Assembly (NCBI RefSeq): GCF_001552415.1
Contig: NZ_BCRD01000002.1
Location: 372,001 to 436,000, forward strand
DNA from: Corynebacterium xerosis NBRC 16721 = ATCC 373
GTDB taxonomy: Bacteria; Actinomycetota; Actinomycetes; Mycobacteriales; Mycobacteriaceae
Direction of reading: 5' to 3'
Length of the DNA: 64,000 bases
Shown here piece after piece: positions 8,101-16,588 of this stretch (position 1 is its first letter; each line of letters opens with the position of its first letter). A model generated the notes under the pieces. That model searched no databases, was not told the origin of the DNA, and saw nothing but the letters and a program-made list of their open reading frames with translations. Position numbers and translations under genes: made by a program.

Positions 8101-8165
8101 GAAAGACGCCGGGTGGACGAAAAGTTGTGGTGTACCACGTCTTTCCGTCCACCCGACGTCTTTTT
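8101..8165. terminator. Long hairpin downstream of pntB
   Basis: Arms at 8102-8124 and 8141-8163 pair over 23 bp with two mismatches, around an inner GTGGT/ACCAC pair. A T-run follows the right arm on the plus strand and the complementary run lies at the left. Read on the minus strand it sits about 55 bp after the pntB stop, where a terminator belongs. Its CCGGGTGGACG core recurs at 52623 and in the element at 1387, so it is also a member of a dispersed palindrome family. Confidence 0.65.
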
Positions 8166-8220
8166 GGGTGAAGCGGGCCGGTCTCGTTTGGGTGGGCCGG
8201 GCCCTGCTTCCCGGCCGGTG

Positions 8221-9852
8221 CTACTTCTGGTGCACGGACGCGGGCACCTGGCGGGCACCGGACGCGTCGCGCGAGGAGGACCCGCCGGCGTTCGGCGCGG
8301 CGCCACCGGCCGCACCCGAACCGGACTTCAGCTCGGAGATGATCGACTCGACCGACGACTTCGCGTCGCCGAGCAGCATGTCCGTGTTGTCGTTGAAGAA
8401 CAGCGGATTCTGCACGCCCGCGTAACCGGAGCCCATGGAGCGCTTGAACACCACCACGTTCTCGGCCTCCCAGACCTTCAGCACCGGCATGCCGGCGATG
8501 GGGGAGCCGGGCTGCTCGGCGATCGGGTTGACCGTGTCGTTGGCGCCGATGACCAGCACGACGTCGATGTCGGCGAAGTCGTCGTTGACCTCGTCCATCT
8601 CCAGCACCAGGTCGTAGGGGACCTTGGCCTCGGCGAGCAGGACGTTCATGTGGCCCGGCAGGCGGCCGGCGACCGGGTGGATGCCGAAGGTGACGTCCTT
8701 GCCGGCCTCGCGCAGCGTGCGGGTCAGCTCGGCGACGGGGTACTGCGCCTGGGACACGGCCATGCCGTAGCCCGGGGTGATCATGACGGTCTTGGCCATC
8801 TTCAGCAGGTCCGCGGTCTCGGACGCGGAGACCTCGGTGTGCGTGCCGGCCTCACCGCCGTCTGCGACCACGCCGCCGTCGGTGCCGAAGCCGCCGAGCA
8901 GGACGTTGAGGAAGGAGCGGTTCATCGCCTGGCACATGATGTAGCTCAGGTACGCGCCGGAGGAACCGACGAGCGCGCCGGTGATGATCAGCAGCGGGTT
9001 GGCCAGCATCAGGCCGGTGAACGCCGCGGCCCAGCCGGAGTAGGAATTCATGATCGACACCACGACCGGCATGTCGCCGCCGCCGATGGCGATGACCAGG
9101 TGCCAGCCGAGGAACAGGGCCAGGGCGGTCATGGCGCCCAGGGCGATCCACGCCACCGAGCCGTCGCCGACGATGATGAACACGACCATCAGCGCCACGG
9201 AAATGACCAGGATCGCGAGGTTGAGCAGGTTGCGCGCCGGCAGCAGCACCGGGGCGCCCTTGATCTTCTCCGCCAGCTTCAGGCCGGCGATGATCGAGCC
9301 GGAGAAGGTCACCGCGCCGATGAACGTGCCCAGGAACACCTCGCCGAGGTGGAAGGCCTGCGCGTTGCCGGTCAGGCCGCCGTCCTCCATGAAGGAGTTG
9401 AAGCCGATGAACACGGCGGCCAGGCCGACGAAGCCGTTGAAGTAGGCGATCAGCTGCGGCAGGCCGGTCATCTCGACCGAGCGGGCGCGCCACACGCCGA
9501 ACATGCCGCCCAGCGCCATGGCCAGGCCGATGAGGATGATGGTGACCAGCGGGCCCATGTGCTCGCCGGTGGTGTCGCGGGCCGCGGTGGCGGTGGCCTG
9601 GAAAATCGCGATGAGCACCGCGATGCCCATGCCGGTCATGCCCAGCGTGTTGCCGCGGCGGGCGGTTTCCGGCTTGGACAGGGCGGCCAGGGACATGATG
9701 AACAGCAGTGCCGCGGCGATGTAGCCGAGCGTGGACAGGCGGTTGGTCCAGTCCAGCAGGACGTCGGTGCCTGCGCCGGTCGCGGCCGCGTCGTCGGCCG
9801 CTGCTGCGGCGGCGAATGCGACGTCGTGCGTGAAGTCGTTGAATGCGCTCAT
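8221..9852 (-). CDS. pntB: NAD(P) transhydrogenase subunit beta
   Basis: 543 residues. The N-terminal half has about nine hydrophobic segments, including [18 protein letters not shown] and [22 protein letters not shown]. The C-terminal dIII domain carries the NADP(H)-binding pattern [12 protein letters not shown]...[21 protein letters not shown] and [14 protein letters not shown]. PntAB couples proton entry to hydride transfer from NADH to NADP+, supplying NADPH. After the usual end ([10 protein letters not shown]) there is an unusual 40-residue Gly/Ala/Ser tail. It follows pntA with a 3-bp gap, so the two are co-transcribed, and the hairpin at 8101 should end the transcript. Confidence 0.95.
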   Translation of the reverse strand: MSAFNDFTHDVAFAAAAAADDAAATGAGTDVLLDWTNRLSTLGYIAAALLFIMSLAALSKPETARRGNTLGMTGMGIAVLIAIFQATATAARDTTGEHMGPLVTIILIGLAMALGGMFGVWRARSVEMTGLPQLIAYFNGFVGLAAVFIGFNSFMEDGGLTGNAQAFHLGEVFLGTFIGAVTFSGSIIAGLKLAEKIKGAPVLLPARNLLNLAILVISVALMVVFIIVGDGSVAWIALGAMTALALFLGWHLVIAIGGGDMPVVVSIMNSYSGWAAAFTGLMLANPLLIITGALVGSSGAYLSYIMCQAMNRSFLNVLLGGFGTDGGVVADGGEAGTHTEVSASETADLLKMAKTVMITPGYGMAVSQAQYPVAELTRTLREAGKDVTFGIHPVAGRLPGHMNVLLAEAKVPYDLVLEMDEVNDDFADIDVVLVIGANDTVNPIAEQPGSPIAGMPVLKVWEAENVVVFKRSMGSGYAGVQNPLFFNDNTDMLLGDAKSSVESIISELKSGSGAAGGAAPNAGGSSSRDASGARQVPASVHQK

Positions 9853-9855
9853 GTC

Positions 9856-11475
9856 TTACGCCTCCTCCTTGCGGAACATGCCGAGCATGCGGTCGGTGAT
9901 GGTGAAGCCGCCGAAGATGTTGATCGACGACAGGACGATGGCTAGGAATGCCAGGGAGCTGACGATCACGTTGGTGGAGCTGACCACCAGGATCGCGCCG
10001 ACGAGCACGATGCCCGAGATGGCGTTGGTTTCCGACATCAGCGGGGTGTGCAGTCGCGGGGTGACGGCGGAGATGACGTAGAAGCCCAGGACGATGGCCA
10101 GGGTGAGCACCATGTAGTTGACGCTGACGGAGGCGGGGCTGGCCAGGATGACCGCCGCGCCCAGCGCGATGGCCAGGCCGAGCCCGATCTTCGCCTTGGA
10201 TCCACCCATGAACGCGACCTTTTCGGGCTCTTCGGCGGTCGCGGCGGCGGCGAGCTTCTCCTGCGCGGCGGCGGCGGGCGTCGCCGAGACCTGCACGGGC
10301 GGCGGGGGCCACAGGATGCGGGTATCGGTCGCCGCGCCGGTGGTTTCGGCCTCGACGTTGCCGGTGTCGCCGCCCTTGCTTGACGACGCCCCGTTCAGCG
10401 TGACCGTGATTCCTCGGACGATCTCGTCGTCGAGATCCAGGATGGGCGTGCCGTCCTTGTCCGGGGTGATCAGCTTGAACAGGTTGACGATGTTCTGGCC
10501 GTAGAGCTGCGACGCCTGGCCGGGCAGGCGGCCCGCGAGGTCGGTGTGGCCGATGATGGTCACGCCGTTGTCGGTGACGATGACCTCGCCGGGCACGGTC
10601 AGCTCGCAGTTGCCGCCGTTGGCCGCGGCCATGTCGACGATGACGCTGCCCGGGCGCATGGCGCGGACGTCGTCGGCGGTGAGCAGGCGCGGGGACTGGC
10701 GGCCGGGGATGTTCGCGGTGGTGATGACGATGTCGGCGGCGGCCGACTGCTCGGCGTAGAGCTTCGCGGCGGCGGTGGCCTGGTCGTCAGTCATTTCCTT
10801 GGCGTAGCCGTCGGTGGACTTCTCCGCGGCGACGGGGATGGGGATGAACTCGGCGCCCATGGACTCGACCTGCTCGCCTGCTTCGGGGCGCAGGTCGGTG
10901 GCCTTGACGATGGCGCCCATGGCGTTGGCGGTGCCGATGGCGGCGAGGCCGCCGACGCCGGCGCCGATGACGTACACGGTGGCCGGCGGGACCTTGCCCG
11001 CGGCGGTGACCTGCCCGGTGAACAGGCGGCCGAAGGAGTTGGCGGCCTCGACCACGGCGCGGTATCCGGCGATGTTGGCCATCGAGGACAGCACGTCCAT
11101 CGACTGCGCGCGCGACAGGCGCGGCACGGCGTCCATCGCGAGTGCGGTGAAGTGCGAGGACGCGAGGTCGTCGACAAGCTCGGGGTCGCGGCCCGGGGCC
11201 AGTCGGGAGACGAGCATCGCGCCGGGCTTCATCAGGTTGCGGTACTCGCGTGGCGGGGTGTCGAGGGTGGTGATGATGTCCGCGCGCCACACATCCTCGC
11301 CGACGAGTCGTGCGCCGGCGGCTACGTAAAGATCGTCGGGGTAGGCGGCATGGTCGCCGGCCCCGGCCTGGACGTCGACGTCGTAGCCGAGCTTGATCAG
11401 CTTGGCGACCGTGTCCGGCGTGGCCGCGACGAGCGGCTGCCGGGCATCCGGTTCAATGGGGATTCCGATTCGCAC
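9856..11475 (-). CDS. pntA: NAD(P) transhydrogenase subunit alpha (fused form)
   Basis: 539 residues. Residues 1-380 form the NAD(H)-binding dI domain, similar to alanine dehydrogenase, with the Rossmann motif YVIGAGVGGLAAIGTANAMG. An Ala/Thr/Pro-rich linker follows. The C-terminal membrane part has four hydrophobic segments, including ILASPASVSVNYMVLTLAIV and IVLVGAILVVSSTNVIVSS. This is the fused alpha arrangement of E. coli rather than separate alpha1 and alpha2. The start MRIGIPIE at 11475 is typical of the family. A GCTTGACGAC copy at 10378 codes for the SSSK piece of the linker. The 517-bp gap upstream should hold its promoter. Confidence 0.95.
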   Translation of the reverse strand: MRIGIPIEPDARQPLVAATPDTVAKLIKLGYDVDVQAGAGDHAAYPDDLYVAAGARLVGEDVWRADIITTLDTPPREYRNLMKPGAMLVSRLAPGRDPELVDDLASSHFTALAMDAVPRLSRAQSMDVLSSMANIAGYRAVVEAANSFGRLFTGQVTAAGKVPPATVYVIGAGVGGLAAIGTANAMGAIVKATDLRPEAGEQVESMGAEFIPIPVAAEKSTDGYAKEMTDDQATAAAKLYAEQSAAADIVITTANIPGRQSPRLLTADDVRAMRPGSVIVDMAAANGGNCELTVPGEVIVTDNGVTIIGHTDLAGRLPGQASQLYGQNIVNLFKLITPDKDGTPILDLDDEIVRGITVTLNGASSSKGGDTGNVEAETTGAATDTRILWPPPPVQVSATPAAAAQEKLAAAATAEEPEKVAFMGGSKAKIGLGLAIALGAAVILASPASVSVNYMVLTLAIVLGFYVISAVTPRLHTPLMSETNAISGIVLVGAILVVSSTNVIVSSLAFLAIVLSSINIFGGFTITDRMLGMFRKEEA

Positions 11476-11794
11476 TGTGGACTCCTGAATGTGCTTGCGG
11501 GACGTAAAAGCGGGCGGTCGGCGGAACCTGATGTGGGAACCGGGGGTACCCGGTGCTCCGCCGTGAGCGGTGTGCTTATTAAAAGATGATCACCGGATGT
11601 TTCGTGCGGGTTTCGCGGAAAACGGTTCTGGAATCATCTGAGTTCTTGGCGACGGTGCCCGCGCGGGAGTCAAAAGGGCGTGCGGGTAACGGTGATGGGG
11701 TGCGGATTCATGGCCCCGTTAGTCGCGATTAAGTGCCTGTGCCGGAAAACGGGTGTGGGCGGCGGGGGTGGAGCCCCGGCTTTCCCCTTCGACG

Positions 11795-11866
11795 CGTTAA
11801 CCCACCCCGAATGACTTAACCCACCCGGTACAGCGGGTGGGTTAAGTCATTCGGGGTGGGTTAACG
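11795..11866. repeat. 33-bp perfect inverted repeat with 6-nt loop
   Basis: The left arm (11795-11827) and right arm (11834-11866) are exact reverse complements, separated by GTACAG. Each arm contains two copies of TTAACCCACCC, so the structure is a palindrome built from a repeated word. It begins and ends in CGTTAAC/GTTAACG. It lies after the selO 3' end, but no T-run follows, so a simple terminator role is doubtful. A mobile or structural palindromic repeat, or a protein-binding array, is as likely. Confidence 0.85.
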
Positions 11867-11884
11867 AGGGCTCGTCCGCTTGGG

Positions 11885-11990
11885 TGCCGCCGATGCGCCG
11901 TCCGTGCGCCGCCGATGTGTCGCCGATGCGCCGCCGATGTGTCGCCGCGATGCGCTGCCGACGGGCCGCCGATGCGCGCGCCGATGTGTC
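11885..11990. repeat. GC-rich 22-bp minisatellite downstream of selO
   Basis: The best pair of 22-bp units is 11906-11927 and 11928-11949, each beginning GCGCCGCCGATGTGTCGCC. Degenerate pieces of the same word (CCGATGCGCC, CCGATGTGTCGCC) fill the rest of the stretch to the selO stop codon. Units are not separated by unique spacers, so this is a tandem repeat and not a CRISPR array. Confidence 0.7.
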
Positions 11991-11992
11991 GC

Positions 11993-13624
11993 CTACGTCC
12001 CGCAGTAGGTCGTGTAATCGCCGAACTCAGCCGGGGCCGGGCGCTCGAATCGTTCGTCGGCGGGGTTGCCGCTCGGCGTGAACGGTTCGGTGATCCTCGC
12101 CAGCAGCGCGTGGAACGGGTCCATGTTGCGGGGCTCGTTGGCGTCGCCGGCGCCCGCGGCGGCCAGGGCCTCCTCCACGAGGTGGTTGCGCGGGATGTAG
12201 ATCGGGTTCGCGCGGCGCATCCGATCGGCGTCGGGGCCCAGCTCCCACCAGGTCTCAAGCCACTCCTTCGCGCGGTCGCCGTCGGTGAAGTGCGCGAGGA
12301 ACGCGGCCTCCGCGACTTCCGGCTCGACGCTGTCGGGGCCGTCGCCCATGCCGTCGGCTCGCCCTCCAGCGGCGACGAGCGTCAGCGCCCGGTGGACGAG
12401 GGTGTGGTCGGGGTTGTCGTCGCCGAGCATCGCCAACCATTCCTCGACCACGGCGTGCACGGCAGCGACATCGGCCACCGCCGCCCCACCACCTAGCCCC
12501 AACTTGGCCTTCCACGTCTCGAGGATCCGGCCATCGACGAGCTCCCTGAACCCGGCGAGGTGCTCGCGGGCGAGGGCCAGGGCGCGTTCGGCGTCGGCGT
12601 CGTAAAGCGGCGCGAGGGTCTCGGTGAACCGGGCCAAATCCCACTCGGCCACGCGGGGCTGGTGCCCGTAGGCGTAGATGCCCTGGCGATCGATGGAGCT
12701 GAACACCGCGCCCGGGTCGTGCGCGTCGAGGAAGGCGCACGGGCCGTAGTCGATGGTCTCGCCGGAGATGGTGATGTTGTCGGTGTTCATCACGCCATGG
12801 ACGAAGCCGACGCCCAGCCACGCCGCGACGAGGCTCGCCTGCGCATCGGCGACGGCATCGAACAGGGCCAGCGGGCGCTTGGCTTGGGGCAGGGCGAGCA
12901 CGTCCGGGTAGTGCCGGGCGGCGGCATGGTCGACGAGACGCTTGACGACGTCGTCTCCGCCATGCGTCCGAGCGAACTGAAACGAACCGACGCGCAGATG
13001 ACTCGCCGCCACCCTCACCAGGATCGCGCCGGGCAGCGCCCGCTCGCGCTGGACGCGGCCGCCAGTGGCGATGACCGCCAGCGCGCGCGTAGTCGGGATG
13101 CCCAGGGCGTGCATGGCCTCGGCGACCAGGTACTCGCGCAGCATCGGGCCGAGCGCGGCGAGGCCGTCGCCGCGGCGGGCGAAGGGGGTCGGGCCGGAAC
13201 CCTTGAGATGGATGTCGCGGAGATCGCCGTCGCGGACGGCGATCTCGCCGAGGAGCAGCGCGCGGCCGTCACCGAGGATGGGCACGAACTGCCCGAACTG
13301 GTGGCCCGAATACGCCTGCGCTACCGGGCGGTAGGGGGCGGAAGCTGAAGAATGGGTGGCGCCGCGGGCGGGGTTCGTCGCGTCATCGGAGTTGGCGTCG
13401 GCTCCGGCGCGCCCCGTCAGGAATTCGACGCCGGCGGGGGAGCGGAGCCACTCGGGATCGAGGCCGAGCTCGCGGGCGAGGTCGTCGTTGAGCATCACGA
13501 TCTCGGGGGTCGGCGATTCCTGCGCGGACCATTCGATGGCCATCTCCGGCATGGCATCGGCGAAATCGGTGGTCAGGCGGACGGGCTGGTCGGGGGTGGT
13601 GGTCGGCTCGTTCGTCTGTGACAT
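11993..13624 (-). CDS. selO: Protein adenylyltransferase SelO (YdiU/UPF0061 family)
   Basis: 543 residues, normal for bacterial SelO. This pseudokinase fold transfers AMP from ATP to Ser, Thr or Tyr of proteins, and in E. coli supports the oxidative stress response. Visible elements include [25 protein letters not shown]-like [25 protein letters not shown](I/M)-type [27 protein letters not shown] (active-site Asn and Asp) and the C-terminal YTTYCGT, which keeps the conserved Cys near the terminus. The ATG at 13624 opens MSQTNEPT. No operon partner is evident. Copies of the GCTTKACGAC family fall at 12599 and 12950 within the gene. Confidence 0.93.
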   Translation of the reverse strand: MSQTNEPTTTPDQPVRLTTDFADAMPEMAIEWSAQESPTPEIVMLNDDLARELGLDPEWLRSPAGVEFLTGRAGADANSDDATNPARGATHSSASAPYRPVAQAYSGHQFGQFVPILGDGRALLLGEIAVRDGDLRDIHLKGSGPTPFARRGDGLAALGPMLREYLVAEAMHALGIPTTRALAVIATGGRVQRERALPGAILVRVAASHLRVGSFQFARTHGGDDVVKRLVDHAAARHYPDVLALPQAKRPLALFDAVADAQASLVAAWLGVGFVHGVMNTDNITISGETIDYGPCAFLDAHDPGAVFSSIDRQGIYAYGHQPRVAEWDLARFTETLAPLYDADAERALALAREHLAGFRELVDGRILETWKAKLGLGGGAAVADVAAVHAVVEEWLAMLGDDNPDHTLVHRALTLVAAGGRADGMGDGPDSVEPEVAEAAFLAHFTDGDRAKEWLETWWELGPDADRMRRANPIYIPRNHLVEEALAAAGAGDANEPRNMDPFHALLARITEPFTPSGNPADERFERPAPAEFGDYTTYCGT

Positions 13625-13804
13625 GGGACGAGTCTACGGACGGTGGGGACGTGGTGGGGTGGGCGAAGTCGTCGGCACCGTCTCGAACGACCGTTTGGGA
13701 GGGCGGTCGGGTCAATCCGCCGCGCCGCATAGTCTGCGGGCGCACCCGCGGAAGCGGCCGCGGTGCCGGCCACGGAGCCGGAGATCGAAAGCGAGGGGCC
13801 GGTC

Positions 13805-15217
13805 ATGGACCTTCATTTGATGCAGCTGGTCAAGCGATTGTTCGCGTGGGCCGATGCCAACGACGACACCCGGAACATGGAGCTGCACATGCAGGTCGCG
13901 TTCGGGCTTCTCGCGGAGCAGGGCGCGGCGACGACGCCTAAGCATGCGCTGACCGCCGCCGAATTGGACGTGCGCGATCGGCCGGTCATCCGTCAGATCC
14001 AGTTGACGCAGTCGTATCGCTGGGAGCGGGCGAAGCTCGCGTCGCGCATCGCAGAGGGCCTGCACTGCCGGTTCCTCTGGATCGGGTCCTTGACGCAGGA
14101 GGCACCGACGGTCGGCTGCTTCATCGGGTGCCGTCCGCACGCCGACCGGGCGCGCCTGCTGTTCGAGGTGATGGATCCGGACCTTCGGCTGCTCACCCGC
14201 TTCATCGGCCCGCCGCAGGGTGCGGGGTGGGGCGCGAGCGGGCCTCCGCCCGCGTCCGCACGCCAGTATTTCGCGTCGCGGTCGGCGGCGATGCTCGACG
14301 TGATCAACTGGACCTACGAGCGCCTGTACGAGACCGAAGTGCTGGCCGCTTCCCGCAAGGGCTTGGCCGATGACTTCGCGGAGGATCGCAGGCTAGCCGA
14401 CGAGTTCGTCGACGAGATGTGGGGCGACACGATGTCGGTCTACGACCTCGGCGCCGGCCAGCCCGACTACCCGATGGCCGATGGCCTGCCCGCCGAACGG
14501 TTCCAGGAGTTCCTCGATGAGCTCGCCGAGCTGGAGGCAGCCGAGGAGGAGGACGCCGACGAAGAGGTGTCCGAATTCGAGGATCCCGACTACGACCCTG
14601 ATGTCGACCCGGACGCGGATCCCGACGACGACTTCGACTACTCCTTCGACTTCCTCGATGAGGACGAGGAGGGCGATGAGGACGAGGATGAAGAGGGGGA
14701 TGCAGAGGAAGGCGGAGCCGACGACGACGCCGAAGACGGCGACACCGACGAATCGGAAGACGAGTACTTCGCTCCGTCGAGTACCGGGTGCTTGCCGCTG
14801 TTCGATCTTCCCGGCGCCGGGTACCCGTCCGAGTCTCCGGCGGGGTCGACGATCGCCGACGCGACCTGGGTGTACTTCATCGAGGGGCAGATCGGCGAGG
14901 ACGTCGACCCGTGCTTGATCCGCTTCGGCATCGGCGGGTGGCAGCTGTACTTTCCGGCGATGGGCCAGTGGTTCCGCGACGACGCCGCGGAGAAAATGGC
15001 CACCGAATCCGGACTCTTCGTGCAGACCACGCGCGAGGACGCCGAAGACTGGGTCTTCATCCTCGAAGACCCCGTCGAAGACGGGGAAACCGGTGAAACG
15101 TTGACCGTCGAGTCAGAGATTGACAAGTGCCTCGCCCTCGGCTTCGACGAGGACACCGCCCGCCAGGTCGTCCGGATGCGCTGGGCGAATCTGCCGGACG
15201 CGCTGCTGTCGGAATGA
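13805..15217 (+). CDS. DUF2786-like protein with acidic central region
   Basis: About 470 residues from the ATG at 13805, which follows a GAGGGG ribosome site; an in-frame GTG at 13763 is a weaker start. Residues 1-45 (KRLFAWADANDDTRN...AFGLLAEQGA) resemble the DUF2786 helical motif. The following 130 residues (RWERAKLASRIAEGLHCRFLWIG ... WTYERLYE) match the downstream part of such proteins. A run of about 85 residues that is more than half Asp/Glu follows. The C-terminal domain (WVYFIEGQIGEDVDPCLIRFGIGGWQLYFPAMG) is unfamiliar. No enzymatic motif is apparent. The function is unknown; the acidic part suggests a DNA mimic or a binding surface, which is inference. Confidence 0.65.
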   Translation: MDLHLMQLVKRLFAWADANDDTRNMELHMQVAFGLLAEQGAATTPKHALTAAELDVRDRPVIRQIQLTQSYRWERAKLASRIAEGLHCRFLWIGSLTQEAPTVGCFIGCRPHADRARLLFEVMDPDLRLLTRFIGPPQGAGWGASGPPPASARQYFASRSAAMLDVINWTYERLYETEVLAASRKGLADDFAEDRRLADEFVDEMWGDTMSVYDLGAGQPDYPMADGLPAERFQEFLDELAELEAAEEEDADEEVSEFEDPDYDPDVDPDADPDDDFDYSFDFLDEDEEGDEDEDEEGDAEEGGADDDAEDGDTDESEDEYFAPSSTGCLPLFDLPGAGYPSESPAGSTIADATWVYFIEGQIGEDVDPCLIRFGIGGWQLYFPAMGQWFRDDAAEKMATESGLFVQTTREDAEDWVFILEDPVEDGETGETLTVESEIDKCLALGFDEDTARQVVRMRWANLPDALLSE

Positions 15218-15381
15218 CGGTTGGCGTCGTCAAGCAACCCGCCGTGCGCGGCAGCCCCGACCCGCTTCGTGGTCGCCCGTTTCCGCCCCGGCGCGAATGC
15301 GGGCACCGTAGATGCCGTCGGCACGGGCATCGCTCGATCCCGGACGTGCCACCGACTTCCCATCACCTCCCGAGGAGAACC

Positions 15382-15759
15382 ATGACCACCGAAATCGCGC
15401 CCATCACCAGCTGGACCCTGATGCAGGAAATCCCCGTGCCCCAGGACATCGGGCCGATCCTCGTGCAGGGCGAGCGGCCGATCACCGCGTTCAAGACCTT
15501 CCGCGACTCCGCGATCTTCACCGACCGCCGCATGATCGTCCGCGACGCCCAGGGCCTGCGCGGCAAGAAGGTGGAGCTGTACTCGCTGCCGTACTCGTCG
15601 ATCAACATGTGGTCGTCGGAGAATGCCGGCACGCTCGATTTCAACGCCGAGCTGGAGCTGTGGACCCGCGCCGGGCACATCAAGGTCAAGCTGGGCCGCG
15701 ACATCGACATCCGCCGCCTCGACCAGCTCATCGCGCACGCCGTCTTCGGTCAGCTGTAG
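15382..15759 (+). CDS. Bacterial PH-domain protein
   Basis: 125 residues, soluble. The sequence ILVQGERPITAFKTFRDSAIFTDRRMIVRDAQGLRGKKVELYSLPYSSINMWSSE has the alternating strands and TDRR(M/L)I...YSLPYSSI core of the bacterial Pleckstrin homology (bPH_1) family, and the terminal helix DIDIRRLDQLIAHAVF fits. These domains form oligomeric rings; their ligands are mostly unknown. The ATG at 15382 has a CGAGGAG ribosome site. The downstream DUF302 gene has its own operator, so the two are probably separately controlled. Confidence 0.85.
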   Translation: MTTEIAPITSWTLMQEIPVPQDIGPILVQGERPITAFKTFRDSAIFTDRRMIVRDAQGLRGKKVELYSLPYSSINMWSSENAGTLDFNAELELWTRAGHIKVKLGRDIDIRRLDQLIAHAVFGQL

Positions 15760-15903
15760 GTCCGCGAAAGGGCGGGCACGGGGCGGGCGCTGCGAGGGGC
15801 TCGCCGGATCGGGGCCGGCACGGCGAGCGGCATCGTTTCCCGCTTGGCGACGGCCCGCATCGCCCGTGTCTGATCCCGTCCCGCGGTGAACCCTCGACAC
15901 CGT

Positions 15904-15919
15904 ATGCCCCAGGGGGTAT
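15904..15919. promoter_or_regulatory. CsoR/CstR-type operator upstream of the DUF302 gene
   Basis: ATGCCCCAGGGGGTAT matches the site at 4773 in all but one base and lies 73 bp before the DUF302 start codon. The flanking TATG on the right is also shared. Two nearly identical palindromes 11 kb apart in front of unrelated genes imply a common repressor. Confidence 0.75.
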
Positions 15920-15991
15920 GGTGAGGGGCATCGAATCGGCGCGCCGCCGCACGTGGCGGCGCAGCCGGGACCAACCACGCAAGGAGCGATC

Positions 15992-16480
15992 ATGGCCGAG
16001 AACACCGCAGGACCGAACTTCACCGGCACCACCCCGGCGGGCGACGCCGCCGCCGATCCCCACGCCGCGGCCAACGCCGCCGAGCGCATGGGCATCGGCA
16101 CCATCGTCCACGGTGACTTCGACGAGGTCGCCGACCGCACTCGCCAGGCCATCGCCGACGGCGGCTTCGGCGTCCTCACCGAAATCGACGTCACCGCCAC
16201 GCTGAAGAAGAAGATCGACCGCGACATCGAGCGCATCCTCATCCTCGGCGCGTGCAACCCGACCTTCGCGTCCCGGGCACTGGATGCGTCCCGCGACATT
16301 TCGCTGGTCATGCCCTGCAACGTCGTGGTCCGCGAAGACCTCGCCCACGGCGGCGACGCCATCCGCGTCACCGCCCTCAACCCGGCGGCGATGGGCGAGA
16401 TGGCCGGCGTCGACGGCATCGACGACATCATGGCGGAGGCCACGACGATGATGACCGCCATCATCGACTCGCTGAAGTAG
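15992..16480 (+). CDS. DUF302 domain protein
   Basis: 162 residues from the ATG at 15992, preceded by AAGGAGCG. After about 40 N-terminal residues, the DUF302 core runs from THDFDEVADRTRQAI-like VHGDFDEVADRTRQAIADGGFGVLTEIDV to ILGACNPTFASRALDASRDISLVMPCNVVVRE and the C-terminal AEATTMMTAII helix. The family folds as an alpha/beta sandwich; two conserved Cys (in GACNP and MPCNV) are present. Its biochemical role is unknown, but it often occurs near sulfur or metal-stress genes. Here it shares a CsoR/CstR-type palindrome with the rhodanese. Confidence 0.88.
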   Translation: MAENTAGPNFTGTTPAGDAAADPHAAANAAERMGIGTIVHGDFDEVADRTRQAIADGGFGVLTEIDVTATLKKKIDRDIERILILGACNPTFASRALDASRDISLVMPCNVVVREDLAHGGDAIRVTALNPAAMGEMAGVDGIDDIMAEATTMMTAIIDSLK

Positions 16481-16522
16481 CCGCTCTTCGGCGACGCAGC
16501 TTCGGTGGCCCTGCTTCCGCTC

Positions 16523-16588
16523 TGATGCAGCCCTGCTTGCGCCGTGATGCAGCCCTGCTTGCGCCGTGATGCAGCCCTGATTCAGCCC
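16523..16588. repeat. 22-bp tandem repeat between convergent genes
   Basis: Two exact 22-bp units (16523-16544 and 16545-16566) begin TGATGCAGCCCTGCTTGC. A third partial unit (TGATGCAGCCCTG) and a further CAGCCCTGCTTCGCC run into the last codons of the SDR gene. The array fills the gap between the convergent DUF302 and SDR genes. The SDR C-terminus has apparently been overwritten by repeat sequence. Confidence 0.85.

Larger units (their letters stand above)
11476..11992. other. 517-bp gene-free gap with pntA leader, palindrome and minisatellite
   Basis: From left to right: the pntA leader with a small hairpin ACCGGGGGTACCCGGT at 11539-11554; an AT-richer stretch near 11575-11640 likely to hold the minus-strand pntA promoter; a 33-bp perfect inverted repeat at 11795-11866; and GC-rich tandem repeats from 11885 up to the selO stop. 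I see no open frame that looks coding and no RNA gene. Confidence 0.7.

Noticed and set aside
7663-9945. A 760-residue frame opposite pntB
   Set aside because: The opposite strand encodes clear PntB, and the Gly/His/Asp-rich translation has no fold features.
11885-16588. The 22-bp repeats as a CRISPR array
   Set aside because: Units abut with no unique spacers, and no cas genes are near.
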